Positions 44,081-55,364 of a DNA stretch of 64,000 nt are shown one piece after another. Source of the stretch: Prorocentrum cordatum (lineage: Eukaryota; Sar; Dinophyceae; Prorocentrales; Prorocentraceae); NCBI GenBank assembly GCA_963575745.1, contig CAUYUJ010011270.1, positions 403,315-467,314 of the forward strand, written 5' to 3'. Position 1 is the stretch's first letter; every line of letters starts with the position of its first letter. Both the position numbers and the translations under genes were made by a program. The notes beneath the pieces are model-generated. The model was not told the origin of the DNA. It searched no databases and worked only from the letters and a program-made list of their open reading frames with translations.

Positions 44081-44488
44081 CTATGTTGCGGATACGACTT
44101 GGCAACCGACGGTTTGGATTTCCATAAATGGTTTCTGGGGGCCCCAGGGGGCGGCCCAAGGTGCTCTCGGACGCACTAGATCCAGGGGCTTGGTAGCGGG
44201 CCGATTCGACGATTCTCGACGGGACCCGTCGGCTGTTCTGAAGCTACTGGACGGGGCAGGACGGGGCCCATTAACTCGCTCGATCTGTTTACCGTGCCCC
44301 CCCCCCCACCTTCCTGCCCTGACGGCCCTTACAATCCACGCACGAACGCACGTGGCCACCCATGACGTGCACGCACGCGCACTCACGCAGACGCGTACGC
44401 GCGCCTGTTGGCCCGCTGTCAAAAAGGACCGACTACAGATATTGATCGTTGTTTTTGATTTGCAAGGGATGGGAAGTGCACGTTTCAC

Positions 44489-45170
44489 GATAGCGCACGG
44501 CGCGTATGAGGATGTACCTCGCGTTCACCGCGTCGCAGTGCACGGCAGCGTGGCGATGCTTTGTGATTCACGAAACATGTGCCAGGGTTGAAGAGTGCAC
44601 ACGTGCATATAACTAATATGAGGAGGATGAGGAAGGAGGATGGATGAGGAGAAGGAGGAGGAGGAGGAGGACGACGACGACGACCGCTGTTGTTCCGACG
44701 CCTGTGGTGCCTTCGTCGTCACGGCTGGATCCACCACCCTGTCATTTTAAATTTCTGATTCGAAAAGCGACAGGCGCGCTCGCACACTTTCCACGCTTCG
44801 CTCGAGACGGTTTTCTCAAGCGACAAGAACTGCACACGATTGCGTAGGTGAAGAATTGCAGGCACTCGCTAATCTCGTTCCGCACTGGACGGACGGACGA
44901 GCCCGCGAAGCGACGGCGCGGCCAACGAGCGGCGCTTCAGGCCCCGGGGCCACTATCCAGCGGGGGGGGGAGTAGGTGGCACAGGGTCCCCTTGGGGACT
45001 CCTAGCAACGGTCCCCCGAAAAGTCAAACGAGATGAAGTCACACACTTACCTTCGACTGCGTGAACATGGTATAACGTGCAGTCGGCTAGTCGGGGTCTG
45101 AGTGCCAGAGTCGTGCCCCCTGATCCTCTTCTAGCTCCGTCCTCCTCATCCTCCTCCCACTCTGGTCTGT

Positions 45171-45201
<31 letters not shown>

Positions 45202-46440
45202 GAGGAGGAGGAGGAGAAGGATGAGGAGGAGAAGGATGAGGAGGAGGAGGAGGACGAGGAGGAGGAGGACGAGGAGGACGAGGAGGACGAGGAGGACGAG
45301 GAGGACGAGGAGGAGGAGGAGGAGGGGGAGAGGCTACGAGAGGAATGGGAGGAGGAGGACGAGGAGGAGGAAAAGGAGGAGGCTGAGGCGGAGGAGTCGG
45401 AGGAGGAGGCGGAAGCTGGAGGAGCTGGAGGAGAAGGAGGAGGTGGAGAAGGAGATTGCAAAGTCACACGGTTCTAAAGCGTTGCCGAAGGCATCTGATG
45501 ACAGCAGGAGGACGAGGAGCAACAAACAACATCAGTAAAGTAATAAAGCGCGCCGCAGCAGGCGGCAGATGATATAGATGAACGGTGATGGGGGTAGGGA
45601 CTAGCATGACGGCAGCCGCAGCAGGGACAGCAGGGAGTAAGGACTAGCAGGGACAGCCCAGCCGCTCTCCCGGCAGCTCCTGGCGTCCTCCGGCTCTTGC
45701 TCATATTCTTTCTTCCCTTCCCCTTCTTACTTTTTCCCTCCTCCTCCTCCTCCTCGTCCTCCTCCTTCTCCTCCTTCCTCCTCCTCTCCCTCCTCCTCCA
45801 CCTCCTACTCTCCCTCTTTTTGTTCATCAGTTGTCGCTGCTCCTTATCTTACCTGGTCGTCGGGCCGAGTGCGCTCGCGCAGCCCCAGTGCCGCGCCACC
45901 GCAGAACCCGTCAGCTCTCAAGCTGGGGTTCAAGAACACAAAACTGAATGCGCTGAGGCTGAGGTGGGGCTTGAAGCCACCAGGTCAAGCCTTGGCCTTC
46001 GGGATGGCCCGTCCTCAGGCGGACCTATCACTGATCGCGTTTTTAAATACAGATCCCATCGCACTCCACCCCGCCGCAGCTGGTGGTCGAGCCTCGGCTC
46101 GGTGCGACGGCCGATCGGCACTGCGAGGCAGCAGAAGAGAGGATGAGGAGAAGAATGTTGGGCTCCTGGGGCTTCCGAGTCTTATCTCAATTGGATGGGC
46201 AAGGATTGGAGCGAGTAGAGGCTTGAAGCACAATCGCTGCTGAGTCAGCCGTCAGGCCACTCAGCACATTGATGCCGAAATGGCATCGTCCCAGTACTCG
46301 TGAAAAGCAAATGCAATCAAAGAAAGGCGATGGGGTGGCGAGGGGAGGGGCCCAGAGGGGTAGAGCATCGACAAGAGAATCACACCTGCACTCAAAACTG
46401 CCCGTCGTATCATCGTGGGCCTCACACTGCTTCCTGCCGC
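44489..46440. other. Intergenic region with microsatellites
   Basis: GAG triplets (44640-44690), a long GAG/GAC tract (45175-45460), CCT triplets (45735-45820), and unassigned DNA. ORFs of poly-Glu, poly-Arg or poly-Ser are artefacts. The stretch 45850-46250 has an open frame on the plus strand (about 124 residues) with nothing recognisable. Confidence 0.6.
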
Positions 46441-46443
46441 CAA

Positions 46444-49400
46444 TCACTTGTTCAAGTGCCTGGCTGCCTTGACGTCGTCGTTGACGTCATCGGAAGCGGC
46501 GGCGGAGATCTTCTCGGGCGTTTCCTTCTCGGGCTGGCCATTCTTGCTGTCACCGTAGCTCTTGGAAGCGCCGCTCACGCCTATGAAGCCCATGAGCTCA
46601 TCGGTGAGGTTCGCCAACGACTTGCCCAGACTCTTCGCTGGCTGCTGCAGGACTTCGTCGGGCCACACAGTCCGGAAGAGGGGAGTGCCTGGAACATCAT
46701 CCCGAAGGCACGTGATAGGACGGACCTCCTTGATCTTGGCCACCTTCATCAAGATGGTGATGTCTTGCGGCTCGTCGGTGGCACCCAGCTTGAGGTTATC
46801 TGGAAGTTGCAACTGTTTGCGCCAACTCAGCGACTCGCAAGACGCGTCGAGAGTCTTCGCTTGACTGATGGGGGGCATGGACCAGGCGACGCACATCTTG
46901 TGGCTCAGGGGGTCGTTGTACCCGGAGCCGCTCAGGTACAGTGGGATCTGGATCTCGACATGTTCTGACTTCTTCTCCACCTTCAGCTGGCCGATCTGCG
47001 TGCAGGGGTTCACGCGTGTCGTGGTCACCGTGCCCACGAACGGGAAGCGGCAGTTATCCTTTGATTGTTTATCGGTATCAAGGGCCAGTTGAGGTTTCTT
47101 GCCTTTATCCACCTTCGCTGAGCTGACGTTGATGGTGACACACTGGGCCAGCTTCTCGTAGGGCATCTCGTCCTCTGCCAGATCGAAGACTTGCCACTCA
47201 ATGAAACGGGTAAGGCGGTTCACCCACTGCATATTGAATTGTTTTGCAATCACCTCGTCATCCAAGTCAATGACTTTCTCGATTGACTCCATCTCTGTCA
47301 TGACGGCCACCATGGGGTCATTGTCTACCTTGGTCCACGCCTGCTTCTTCTCCAGGGCCTCCGACGCCTTCATTGTGCCCACATAGGACGATGCATCCGA
47401 AAGCTTCACCCACGGAAAGACCAACCCGTCCAACTTCTCAGTAGGGATCTTCTCGGGGGTCATGTACACCGTGTTCTGCTGACCGCCCTCCTCCTTCAGA
47501 GCAATCTGTTGCTCGCCGACGCCACCCTGCCCCTGACCTTTCTGAACGTTCTCGAGTGTGACCTTCAGACGCTTGAGAAGCTCATTCACTTCCTTCGGCT
47601 GCACCTGCTTGTTGCCCCTGGTCGCGGCGGTGTTGAATGCGTCGAGGTCCTCGATCACCTTGGCCCAGAAGATCGGCCACTGGTTCTCCGAGCCCTCGAG
47701 GCAGGGCGCGGTGTCCTTGGTCAGTTCGAAGAGCAGGTCCTGGTACTCGCTGCCCTCGGCGCGGATGGTGACGGCGAGGAAGGGCTTGACCTTCGCCGCG
47801 GCCTCCCGCAGGGACGGAAGCTCGCTGATCATCTCCTCAACCAGAGCGAAGGCAATGCTGACCTGTCGCGCAATCCTCCCCGTCCTCCCACCCCCTTGTC
47901 CTCCTGATCCTCCCCTATCCTCCTCTTCCCCCTGATGCTCCTCCAGGCCGCAAAGACAAGAATCAAAACACCTGGTCACGTGGTCCCTCATCCTCCTGAT
48001 CCTCCTCCGCCTCCTCCTCCCTGCTCCTCCTCATCCTCCTGGCACTCCATCATCCTCCCTCCTCCCTCCTTCCCATTGCAAGCAAACGAAACTGAACATA
48101 ACAACATTCCCATCGATATTCAGAGTTCCCGTAAGACCGGCAACTTCACGTAGAACTTCGCCTGGGCAAGCTCGAAGATCTTCTTGTCGATGATCCACTG
48201 GGGCAGGCGGCCTCCCGCAGCAGCAGCCGCGGCAGCCTTGACCGACGCGCAGAAAATCGGCCAGGCCTGATCCACATGATTCTTGAAGCCGTCGTAGATG
48301 GCGACCATCAGCGACTCCAAGTTTGCCGTCGCTGGCGTGCCCTTCGAGCCCGATACGGCAGGCCACACGTTGGACCTGATGACGGCGAAGCATGGGAGCA
48401 TCTTGACGGGGAGCGAGGGGTTGTTCGCCTCCATGAATCCAGTGAGTTTCTTGAGCACCTCCTCCGGGACGTCCTTCAGCGGATTGGCATCCACGGTCTC
48501 GCTCTCCAACACCGTCTCCAAGCACTTCAAGAGGAGGTCCTCCACGTCGGCCTGCTCCGAGATAAGCGTCACTCCGGCTTCGGCCGAAAGCCTGGCAGCA
48601 CCACTCGTCAGCGAGTGCCTCGCAAGCTCCTGGAGCTTCAAGCGCAAGGTGGACCAGCTCGTGATAACACTCTTGCCCAGAGTCAGGGTGCCCTGCAAAC
48701 AAAACTGGATCGCCATCGAAATAAGCACGCCCTTGGTCTGGGCCTCGGACACAGAGAGCCTCTTGTCACTGTCCTTGCTGTTGACAGCGTGCCACTGCGA
48801 GAATATGATATCGATGCACCTGACCGCGTCGTCGAGCCAGACCGTGGGGCGGGACGTAGGAGTGGCCTTCTTGTTGCCCCTGCCCTTGCCCTTGCCCGCG
48901 CCCTCGGTGGCCTTCTGCGAGACACAGGAGGTTACTTGGAACATCGGGACCTCAAGCTCATCTGTCACCTGAGGAGGAAAGTCTCTCTCCTCCCCCCACC
49001 CACTCCTCCCTCCTAACTGCGGCTTCTTAGCCCTCCGACCACAGGAGCACCTTCAAGGGGATCACCTGTCCTCCTCATCTCTTCTAATCCTCCTTTACCT
49101 CCTCTTACCATCCTCCATCCTCCTCCTCCCCCCCCCCTCACCCCTCCCTCTCTTCCTCTCAGGGGCCCACTGGGGGATTTGGGAAGGCCAGAAGACAGGA
49201 CAAGCTCTGAGGCTCTGAGGGTTTGTCAGGGCCACACTCGAGTTTCCCCAAAGTCTTTGGGGCCCCAAGGGCCCCGCCATTTCTCCCCTGGGTTGCCCAG
49301 TTAGTCGACTTCTTCTTGGACGACGGTTGTTTATCCAGCTCCTCCTGCAACCTCTTCAGGGCCCTCGACTCCTTCATGCTGAACTTCAGAAGGCTGAGCT

Positions 49401-51000
49401 TAGCCTGGGGAGAGCGGGGCGCACAAGAGGAGGGAAAAGTGAGAGGGATCCCCAGCAACGTAGGGGAGTAGGAGGAGGGAGCGAGGTGCGAGGAGGAGGA
49501 GGAGGAGGAGGAGGAGGAGGAGGAGGAAGAGGAGGAGGAGGAGGAGAAGGAGGAGGAGGAGAAGGGGAGGAAACGGAGGAGGAGAATGAGGAGAAGGGGA
49601 GCAGGAGGAGGAGGAGGAGGAGAAGGAGAAGGAGGAGGAGCAGCAGCAGAGCAGCAGCAGCAGCCGCAGCTGAGGCTCAGCATCAGCAACAGCAACGGGG
49701 GAGGGTGAGGAGCAGGAGCCAAGTGTAGAGCAGAAGGAATTATCCTTTTGCTTCCTACCCTTAGCCCAGCCGCCCATGCGCGGCCCGCGAGGCCAAACGA
49801 GAGGGAACATATTCCGGGGTTGGTGTGATTTCCTCTGCCCAGAGCCTTGATGTCATCTCGAGAGGTCAACGCCCAAGGAACTGTCCTCAACGACACGAGG
49901 TTCTGCAAAAACGACGCGCTGCTGGATCTTGGGGCCAACTTCTTGTCCTGGACCATCGGCAAGGCGAACTTGGTCAGTTCACCGCAAACAATGCGGTACC
50001 ACTCGTCCGTCAAGTAGTTCTTGAACGTATTCTCCATGACCACATTGAGTGAATGAATACAATGAATCGCATCTTGATTTTTCAACAAGGGCTCGGTGAA
50101 GTTCGTAAACGTGCCAATTAAACCAAATATCGTATCCTCCATGCCAGTGCGCTTGAAGATGTTCAGCGTCGCCACCGCCTCATTGTACACATCCTTCGTC
50201 TTAAACTTCTCAGGGAACTTCCTGTCCAAGAACTCCTGGCGTGCCGTCTGGTCGCTGACGCTCTTCCCTTCCAAGTCTGCCTCGGCCTTCCACTGAGCAG
50301 CGGCCTTCTTCGTTAGTTTGTACTGCTCGATGATCGTGAAGGAGCTTCCGGAATGCCAGTCGTTATGAAAGGTGATCATCCAAGAAACAACGTCAGCGGG
50401 CGTGGCCGCCTCGAATAGGTCGACGCCCTCCAGGCCGGCCTTCAAGGTAGCTTTCACGTTGGCCTTCTCCTCGAGGGAAAGCCCGCCCTTCTCCGCCTTC
50501 TCCGCAGCAGCGTACACCGCGCGGCATAGGGTGCCATATGAAACGAGAAAGTACGGAGGGCGATCTCCCTCGCTCACGATCGCCCATGGGCGCCCACGCA
50601 CAGCACCCACATTGCCGTATTTAAGTATCTTCAACACGTAGTCATCCACAACTGAATCTTGATGCCTGTTATTTTCAGGATGCACCTCGAACATCTTGTT
50701 GCCTTTGCTATCGTAAAAGGGAAAAGTTTTGCCAGCCCTGAGACGGTACTTGCCGTTGATTTTGTTGAGTAGACGCAAGCCAACCAATCCTGGAAATCTC
50801 TTGTCGATGTGGGGCTTCGGCTTGTAGTACTGATCATAGATGCGCTGCTCCTCCTCGTTGTCACTGCCCACAGAAACCTGAGGAGAAAGGCGCCTCGGCT
50901 TCTTAGTAACTGGAGTCTCGTACTCGGCCGCCTTATCCTCATCGCCCAAAAGAAGATCCTCGTGCTGCCCGGGCTCGCGATCGAGCAGCATCGACGACAT
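46444..51000 (-). CDS. Unknown four-exon gene, about 1,170 residues
   Basis: Exons read on the minus strand: 51000-49846 (1,155 nt), 49404-49297 (108), 48968-48138 (831) and 47862-46444 (1,419). All are phase 0 and total 3,513 nt, 1,171 codons including the stop. Introns 1 and 2 use GC donors (AAG|GCTCTG, TGG|GCAACC) with CAG|G acceptors; intron 3 fits a GT donor (CCG|GTCTTA) or, 9 nt on, a GA donor (CGG|GAACTC). Intron 1 holds a long GAG triplet tract. The protein starts MSSMLLDREPGQHEDL, has a likely basic nuclear-type patch (KKPRRLS), FTIIEQYKLTKKAAAQWKAE, long helical parts in exon 3 (DVEDLLLKCLETVLESE) and charged text in exon 4, ending AARHLNK. I recognise no domain. Good residue composition and intact frames argue for a real, working gene. 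Confidence 0.65.
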
Positions 51001-51018
51001 CGTGCAATAGTGTTCGCG

Positions 51019-51020
51019 CT
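51019..51020 (-). promoter_or_regulatory. Possible trans-splice acceptor upstream of the unknown gene
   Basis: On the minus strand, GTTTCTTGCCAG ends 19 nt before the ATG at 51000. Dinoflagellate mRNAs receive a 22-nt spliced leader at AG acceptors, so this AG is a plausible site. It rests on position and a short pyrimidine run only. Confidence 0.25.
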
Positions 51021-51336
51021 GGCAAGAAACTCTCGATGCAGGACGGAGGAAGACTGCCAACCTGCAAAGCCTCAAAGGTTTGGGCCAGAACGGCTATGGA
51101 GGGAGCGTGCCTGGGGAAGGTGGGAGATGGCGAGTAGGGGAGAGAAGGGGTTCAGGGAGGTGGGGACAAGGCCTCAAGGGCCTTAGCCTGCCAACGATAC
51201 GCCCCAGTGTGCAATCTCAAGGACTAGTGCGCTCAGCAACGCACTGCTGTAAGAAACGATTCTGGATTCCACCGATTGCCACCACAATCGCCAGACATGT
51301 CTCCCCGCGCCGGCGAAGACCCAACACTGTGTTGGG

Positions 51337-51391
51337 CCTAGGAGTCTGATTTCTATGTGTTGGGCCAACACATAAATATCAGACTCCTAGG
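51337..51391. repeat. 55-nt near-perfect hairpin
   Basis: The left arm starts CCTAGGAGTCTGAT and runs to GTGTTGG; one G separates it from CCAACAC and the mirror arm ending ATCAGACTCCTAGG. The 27-nt arms pair with two mismatches. Smaller palindromes flank it (CAACACTGTGTTG at about 51322; CCTAGGCCCTAGG at about 51387). It lies in the spacer between the unknown gene and the methyltransferase gene. Confidence 0.85.
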
Positions 51392-52176
51392 CCCTAGGCC
51401 CAGGCACGCCCTAGTGGGGGGTGACGTTTTACAGGGATGCGAGGACTTGCTAAATGTTTAGAGTGTTTAGGGGACATCAAACACCCGTGCGTTATCATGT
51501 CATTTTCTCGGCCCCAAGCCCGGACTGCGAACACCCCGGCAGAGCTTCCCATCAAAGTTAACTCCGTCTACGAGCAAGCCCCTGCCTGCCCGCTGGCAGC
51601 CTCGACGCACTCTGAATTCGCACTCCAGAGCTTTACAAATCGAGGCTTCGTGTTAAAAGCAACATGCCGCACTGCCATGCCATGGCGTCTCAGATTACCT
51701 TCACATGATCCTGGCAGGAATCATCGGAGCACTCAGACTGATCCGGGCATCAGATGTTTGACATCATGCGCCATGACATGACGTGGCAGTGTCGGCCGTC
51801 GGACCTGGAGCCGCAGCGCTGCAGAGCCTCAGCTCTCAGCTCTCGCGGGCCAATCAAAATACGCAAGCATCTTGAACGTTGGGCTCCTGAGGCTCCAAGC
51901 TAATACGTGCAGGGAGAGGGCCTGGCGGAGCGATGGAGGGGGCACGGATAAGTAGGGAGGCAATTCGAGCGAGAAGGAAGGTATGGAGAGAAGGAGGTCG
52001 ATTAGCATTGGAGCATTGGAGCCTTGCCGCCATATATTAATGCGCGCGTGCACCTGAGACCGTGATGAACGAATGCAACAGTCAACGCGGCAAGTTGGCT
52101 GCACCACTGCACCACTTCAGAACTCTGAAACCCTGGATGGACACGCATACTCACAGCATAATGTCCAGTCAGCCAA
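51392..52176. other. Intergenic spacer
   Basis: Spacer between two minus-strand genes. I see no gene, no long repeat and no triplet tract; short CATGCCATGGCG and TGACATGACG runs occur at 51675-51785. Confidence 0.5.
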
Positions 52177-54984
52177 TCAGCCAACCGGATCTTGCAACAC
52201 TGGCCAAGGGCGCGGCATATCTTGGAAGAGAGGGCGTACGTATCCAAATATGTAAAGCCAAAGCAGGCCACAAATGGGCACAGCCATAGTATTGCCTGCC
52301 TGCGCCTTCATCTGTGCATGGCAGCGCTCGCCCTGGAGGAGCGGGCGCGAAAACGAGCAGAAGTGGTTGGCCAGGCTGCCAGGCTTGAAAATACCATCAT
52401 CGATCATGGCGATCACCTCAGGAACTGGAAACCCCTGTGCAGCCAGAAGCTCCGACGGTGCAAGCCAGCGTCCGTGAACCGAAGACCACAGGATATCTGT
52501 GTTTTTGATCAACGTGTTAAGGATCTTCGGCGTGGACACGTGTGCGTGGGCCCCAGGGTTCTGATTGAGCATGAAGGCGCAACCTGATTGATTCGTCCTC
52601 TCGTATTCTGAGAGGCGGTCCGACTCGGCTTGGGATAAGGCCATTGCAAAGGCCCCTGGCTTGAGCTCCACTGCCGTACCCTTAGGCCAGCGGCTGCTCG
52701 CCCGTTTCGTGCCCGCCGCCCACTCCAACTCCTTGAGCGTCTCCTCTGCGCCGGCCACCATCAACACTTGCCAGGAGAACTGGGTCTCCCGCTCGTAAAC
52801 GCGGAGGACGTTCTTGAAGCTGGAGAACGTGTCCAGGATGTACCCCTTGTGCAGAAGTACTGTCCACCTGCGCTGCCGCCGCTGGGGCAGGCCGCGCATC
52901 GTCGGACTGACGATCGTGCCCTCGACCTCGTACATGTCACCGAGGGAGTCGAGGAGCAGTTGCTCATCAAAGAACTCTGAGTTCTCGTGTATGATCACCC
53001 ACTCCTGCTGGTGGCGCCTGAGATCTGCCACACACCCACCCGTCCAATCGTCTAACGCACGGGCCATTAGATTTTGCGGTCCCCAGGCCCCCTCGATTGC
53101 ACCAGATCGCCAGAGTTATCTGGGGTCAGTCCAAATCGAGAACCCCTGGAGAAAAACAGCAAAGCATCCCGCCAAATAGAGCCGAGGTCGATCGGATTGC
53201 TTTTTCGTTGGAGGTGGGGGAGGCTTTTATCAAGCCCCAGCCGTTGGGCCGTCCAAGAAGCAAACACTTTGCCAGTGGGTCCTGTGCCTCGCTGGCGCTG
53301 ACACTGTTGCGGACTGTACTCGATGCAGGGTGTGCCTGCGAAATGGACATGGCTGCCGTTCATGATGCATTTCTGGTTGGGGTGTTTGATGCACCTGAGC
53401 TGCGTTAGGTCGATGCCCTTGCCGCTCTTGGCCAGGGTCAGCAGCTCTTTCACATGTACTGGTACGTGTTGTAGCTCGAGCTGCTTGAACTTATTCGTGA
53501 GCTTCTGATTCCAAGCGCAGGCAAGATCATCGAAGATGCAGTCCGGCCCTGATGGATGCACCTTGAGCTCCGCTTGACAAGCAGGGTCGATCTCGAAAGC
53601 ATGCACATGACGCGGCGTATCCAGATCGTAGCCAACGAGAGCCGACAATTGAGCGCCAAACATCTTCAGCGCTACGCCTCCAGAGAACACAATCACAATG
53701 AAACAACCCGCCACAATCTCTGAAGCTGATATGGCCAGTATATGTATATTTAGATATGTATGTAGATACACACCTCTATAAATGTAATTTACTTCTATAC
53801 ATGTAACTTAAGACATGGACAAACCAATCCGAACATATACATCTATATATAGGTATGCGTATATATGTGTACTGGGGGTGACAGAGTAGAGAGAGCATTA
53901 GATTTCTTGGGAGTACGTTCAGAGGTCGAGAATAGAGGGGCATACTTGGAAGGCAAAGGAGGTCGAAACCAAGAGTGGCAGGGTTCAACAAGTATTGGGA
54001 CGCACTTCTGTGGAAGGCTGGAAGGCAGCCAAACCATATCCGAACCCTGCGTGGGCCACGCATCGTGAGCACAAGTTGGACACCCCAATGGCCTGGAGAA
54101 TCAATGCCCGAACAGGCGGTGCTGTACTTGCACTGCTTGAACCCGTTGACGATCATTGCCATGCAGGAGGGCCCGTGCAACTTGCTGTAACGAGTCAAAT
54201 CATCCTCTGCCCAATTGTAGATGTACCGCAGGCCAGCTCTCACGTCCTCGCCGCTCGGGGAGCGGTGAGGCTCTGGCGGCGACGGGACGACAGCCTTCGC
54301 CTGCTCCACCGTACTCTTGCGGCCCGGCTTCGCCTTCGGGGAGGCCTCTGGGCAGGCCTTCGGGCAGGTGTCCGGACTCGCCTGCTGCAACGTGCTGTCG
54401 TCGTCGCCCTCGGTCCGGGGTGCCTTGGCAGCGGAGGGGGCTGCGGCATTGTCGGGGCCAGGCTCATTCATTCGCTTGCCCGTCGGCCTGGCAAACAGTC
54501 GTGGGATCGAACTTGCTTCGATGGCCGACATTGGCAGTAGATCCGTCATCGGGAAGTAAAAAATGTTTTGCCAGTTCGGGTACAGTGGGATCAGGAGCTT
54601 CACCGGTCGTATGTTGCGTAGCATCCAGGCGTACAGTGTGTCTGAGTTCTTTGCAATCGCTGACAGCTCGGCAATCGAGCAGTGGTGATGTTGCTTGTTG
54701 TGCTGCCATTCACTGCGAGGGACTTCCTTGCAGTCGTAGAGCTCCGCAACGTAGTCTACGTTGGTGTACGCCCGCCCCTTGATGATGTAGGGCCTTCGCT
54801 GAGTACCCTTGGTGCACGCCAGGTGCAAGAGCCCCCGCACCTTCCAGAGCGGACGAGGTCGGTATTCATGGTCTTTCCCGATGGCCTCGGAAAATTTGTC
54901 CAGGTGAATCTGCTCGATCTTGAGAGCCGTGCCCGTGTCCTCGCTGCGACCATCACGGCCTGCGCCGTCACTGCTGAGCGACAT
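52177..54984 (-). CDS. C5 cytosine DNA methyltransferase, three exons
   Basis: Exons on the minus strand are 54984-54093 (892 nt), 53677-53236 (442) and 53017-52177 (841), together 2,175 nt or 725 codons with the stop. Both introns (415 and 218 bp) have GC donors (CCAG|GCCATT; CTGGG|GCTTG) and AG|G acceptors. The joined frame shows the C5-MTase motifs in order: I, CSGIDSPG, completed across intron 1 by GVALKMFG; II, HAFEID; IV, AGTPCIEYSP with the catalytic Pro-Cys; VI, HENS (usually ENV); VIII, RGLPQRRQRRWTV; and X, QAGNTMAVPICG. The enzyme would move a methyl group from S-adenosylmethionine to cytosine C5. The first 270 residues hold no recognised reader domain. Such genes are expanded in dinoflagellates and also occur inside LTR elements; introns and intact frames favour a host-type gene here. 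Confidence 0.8.
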
Positions 54985-55364
54985 CGTACTGAGCGAGGGG
55001 CAACTGGCGCACAGTATTGGCGGTGGCGGTGGTGTCAGAAACTCTGGGCCAAAAGGTGCGACGGATCCTTGCGCCCTCCCACGCGCCACACATATGTGGC
55101 GAAGCACGCGGCCTCTAAGCATTGGACAGAGGAGGCAGAACGGGGCGGAGGAAGACGGAGGTTGGAGGAGGACGGAGGGTGGATGGAGGAAGACTGAGGG
55201 GGCGGGCACTTGCTCTGACCCGTCCGGTCGGGCACGTCAGGCCCGCGCCGAGGCCGTCTAGGCTCCCAAGGCGCCTTCAGAGAAGCCCGGGGGGGGGGGG
55301 TCTAGATGACTTGGGACTCGAGTGGCCTTAGTGATTATGTGTGGTGACTGCAGTTTCATCAGAT

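Larger units (their letters stand above)
37506..44488 (-). mobile_element. Ty1/copia-type LTR retrotransposon, degenerate
   Basis: The minus-strand order is Gag with CCCH fingers, protease, integrase, reverse transcriptase, RNase H, which is the copia order (integrase before reverse transcriptase). Frames shift between nearly every domain, and catalytic residues are missing in the integrase and RNase H, so this copy is dead. LTRs were not identified: I compared the flanks (about 44.1-44.5 kb and 34-37.5 kb) by eye and saw no convincing direct repeat. The true ends are therefore unknown, and the element may extend to about 34.0 kb if the following ORFs belong to it. Confidence 0.75.

Noticed and set aside
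44190-44591. Plus-strand 133-residue ORF
   Set aside because: Lies opposite the copia leader; no motif and low-complexity middle.
45077-45538. Poly-Arg/Glu ORFs
   Set aside because: GAG/GAC microsatellite between the copia element and the 46-51 kb gene.
50166-50179. Another GYGTYGCCACYGRC-like site in the 46-51 kb gene
   Set aside because: One base off the motif and in a well-conserved exon; counted as background.
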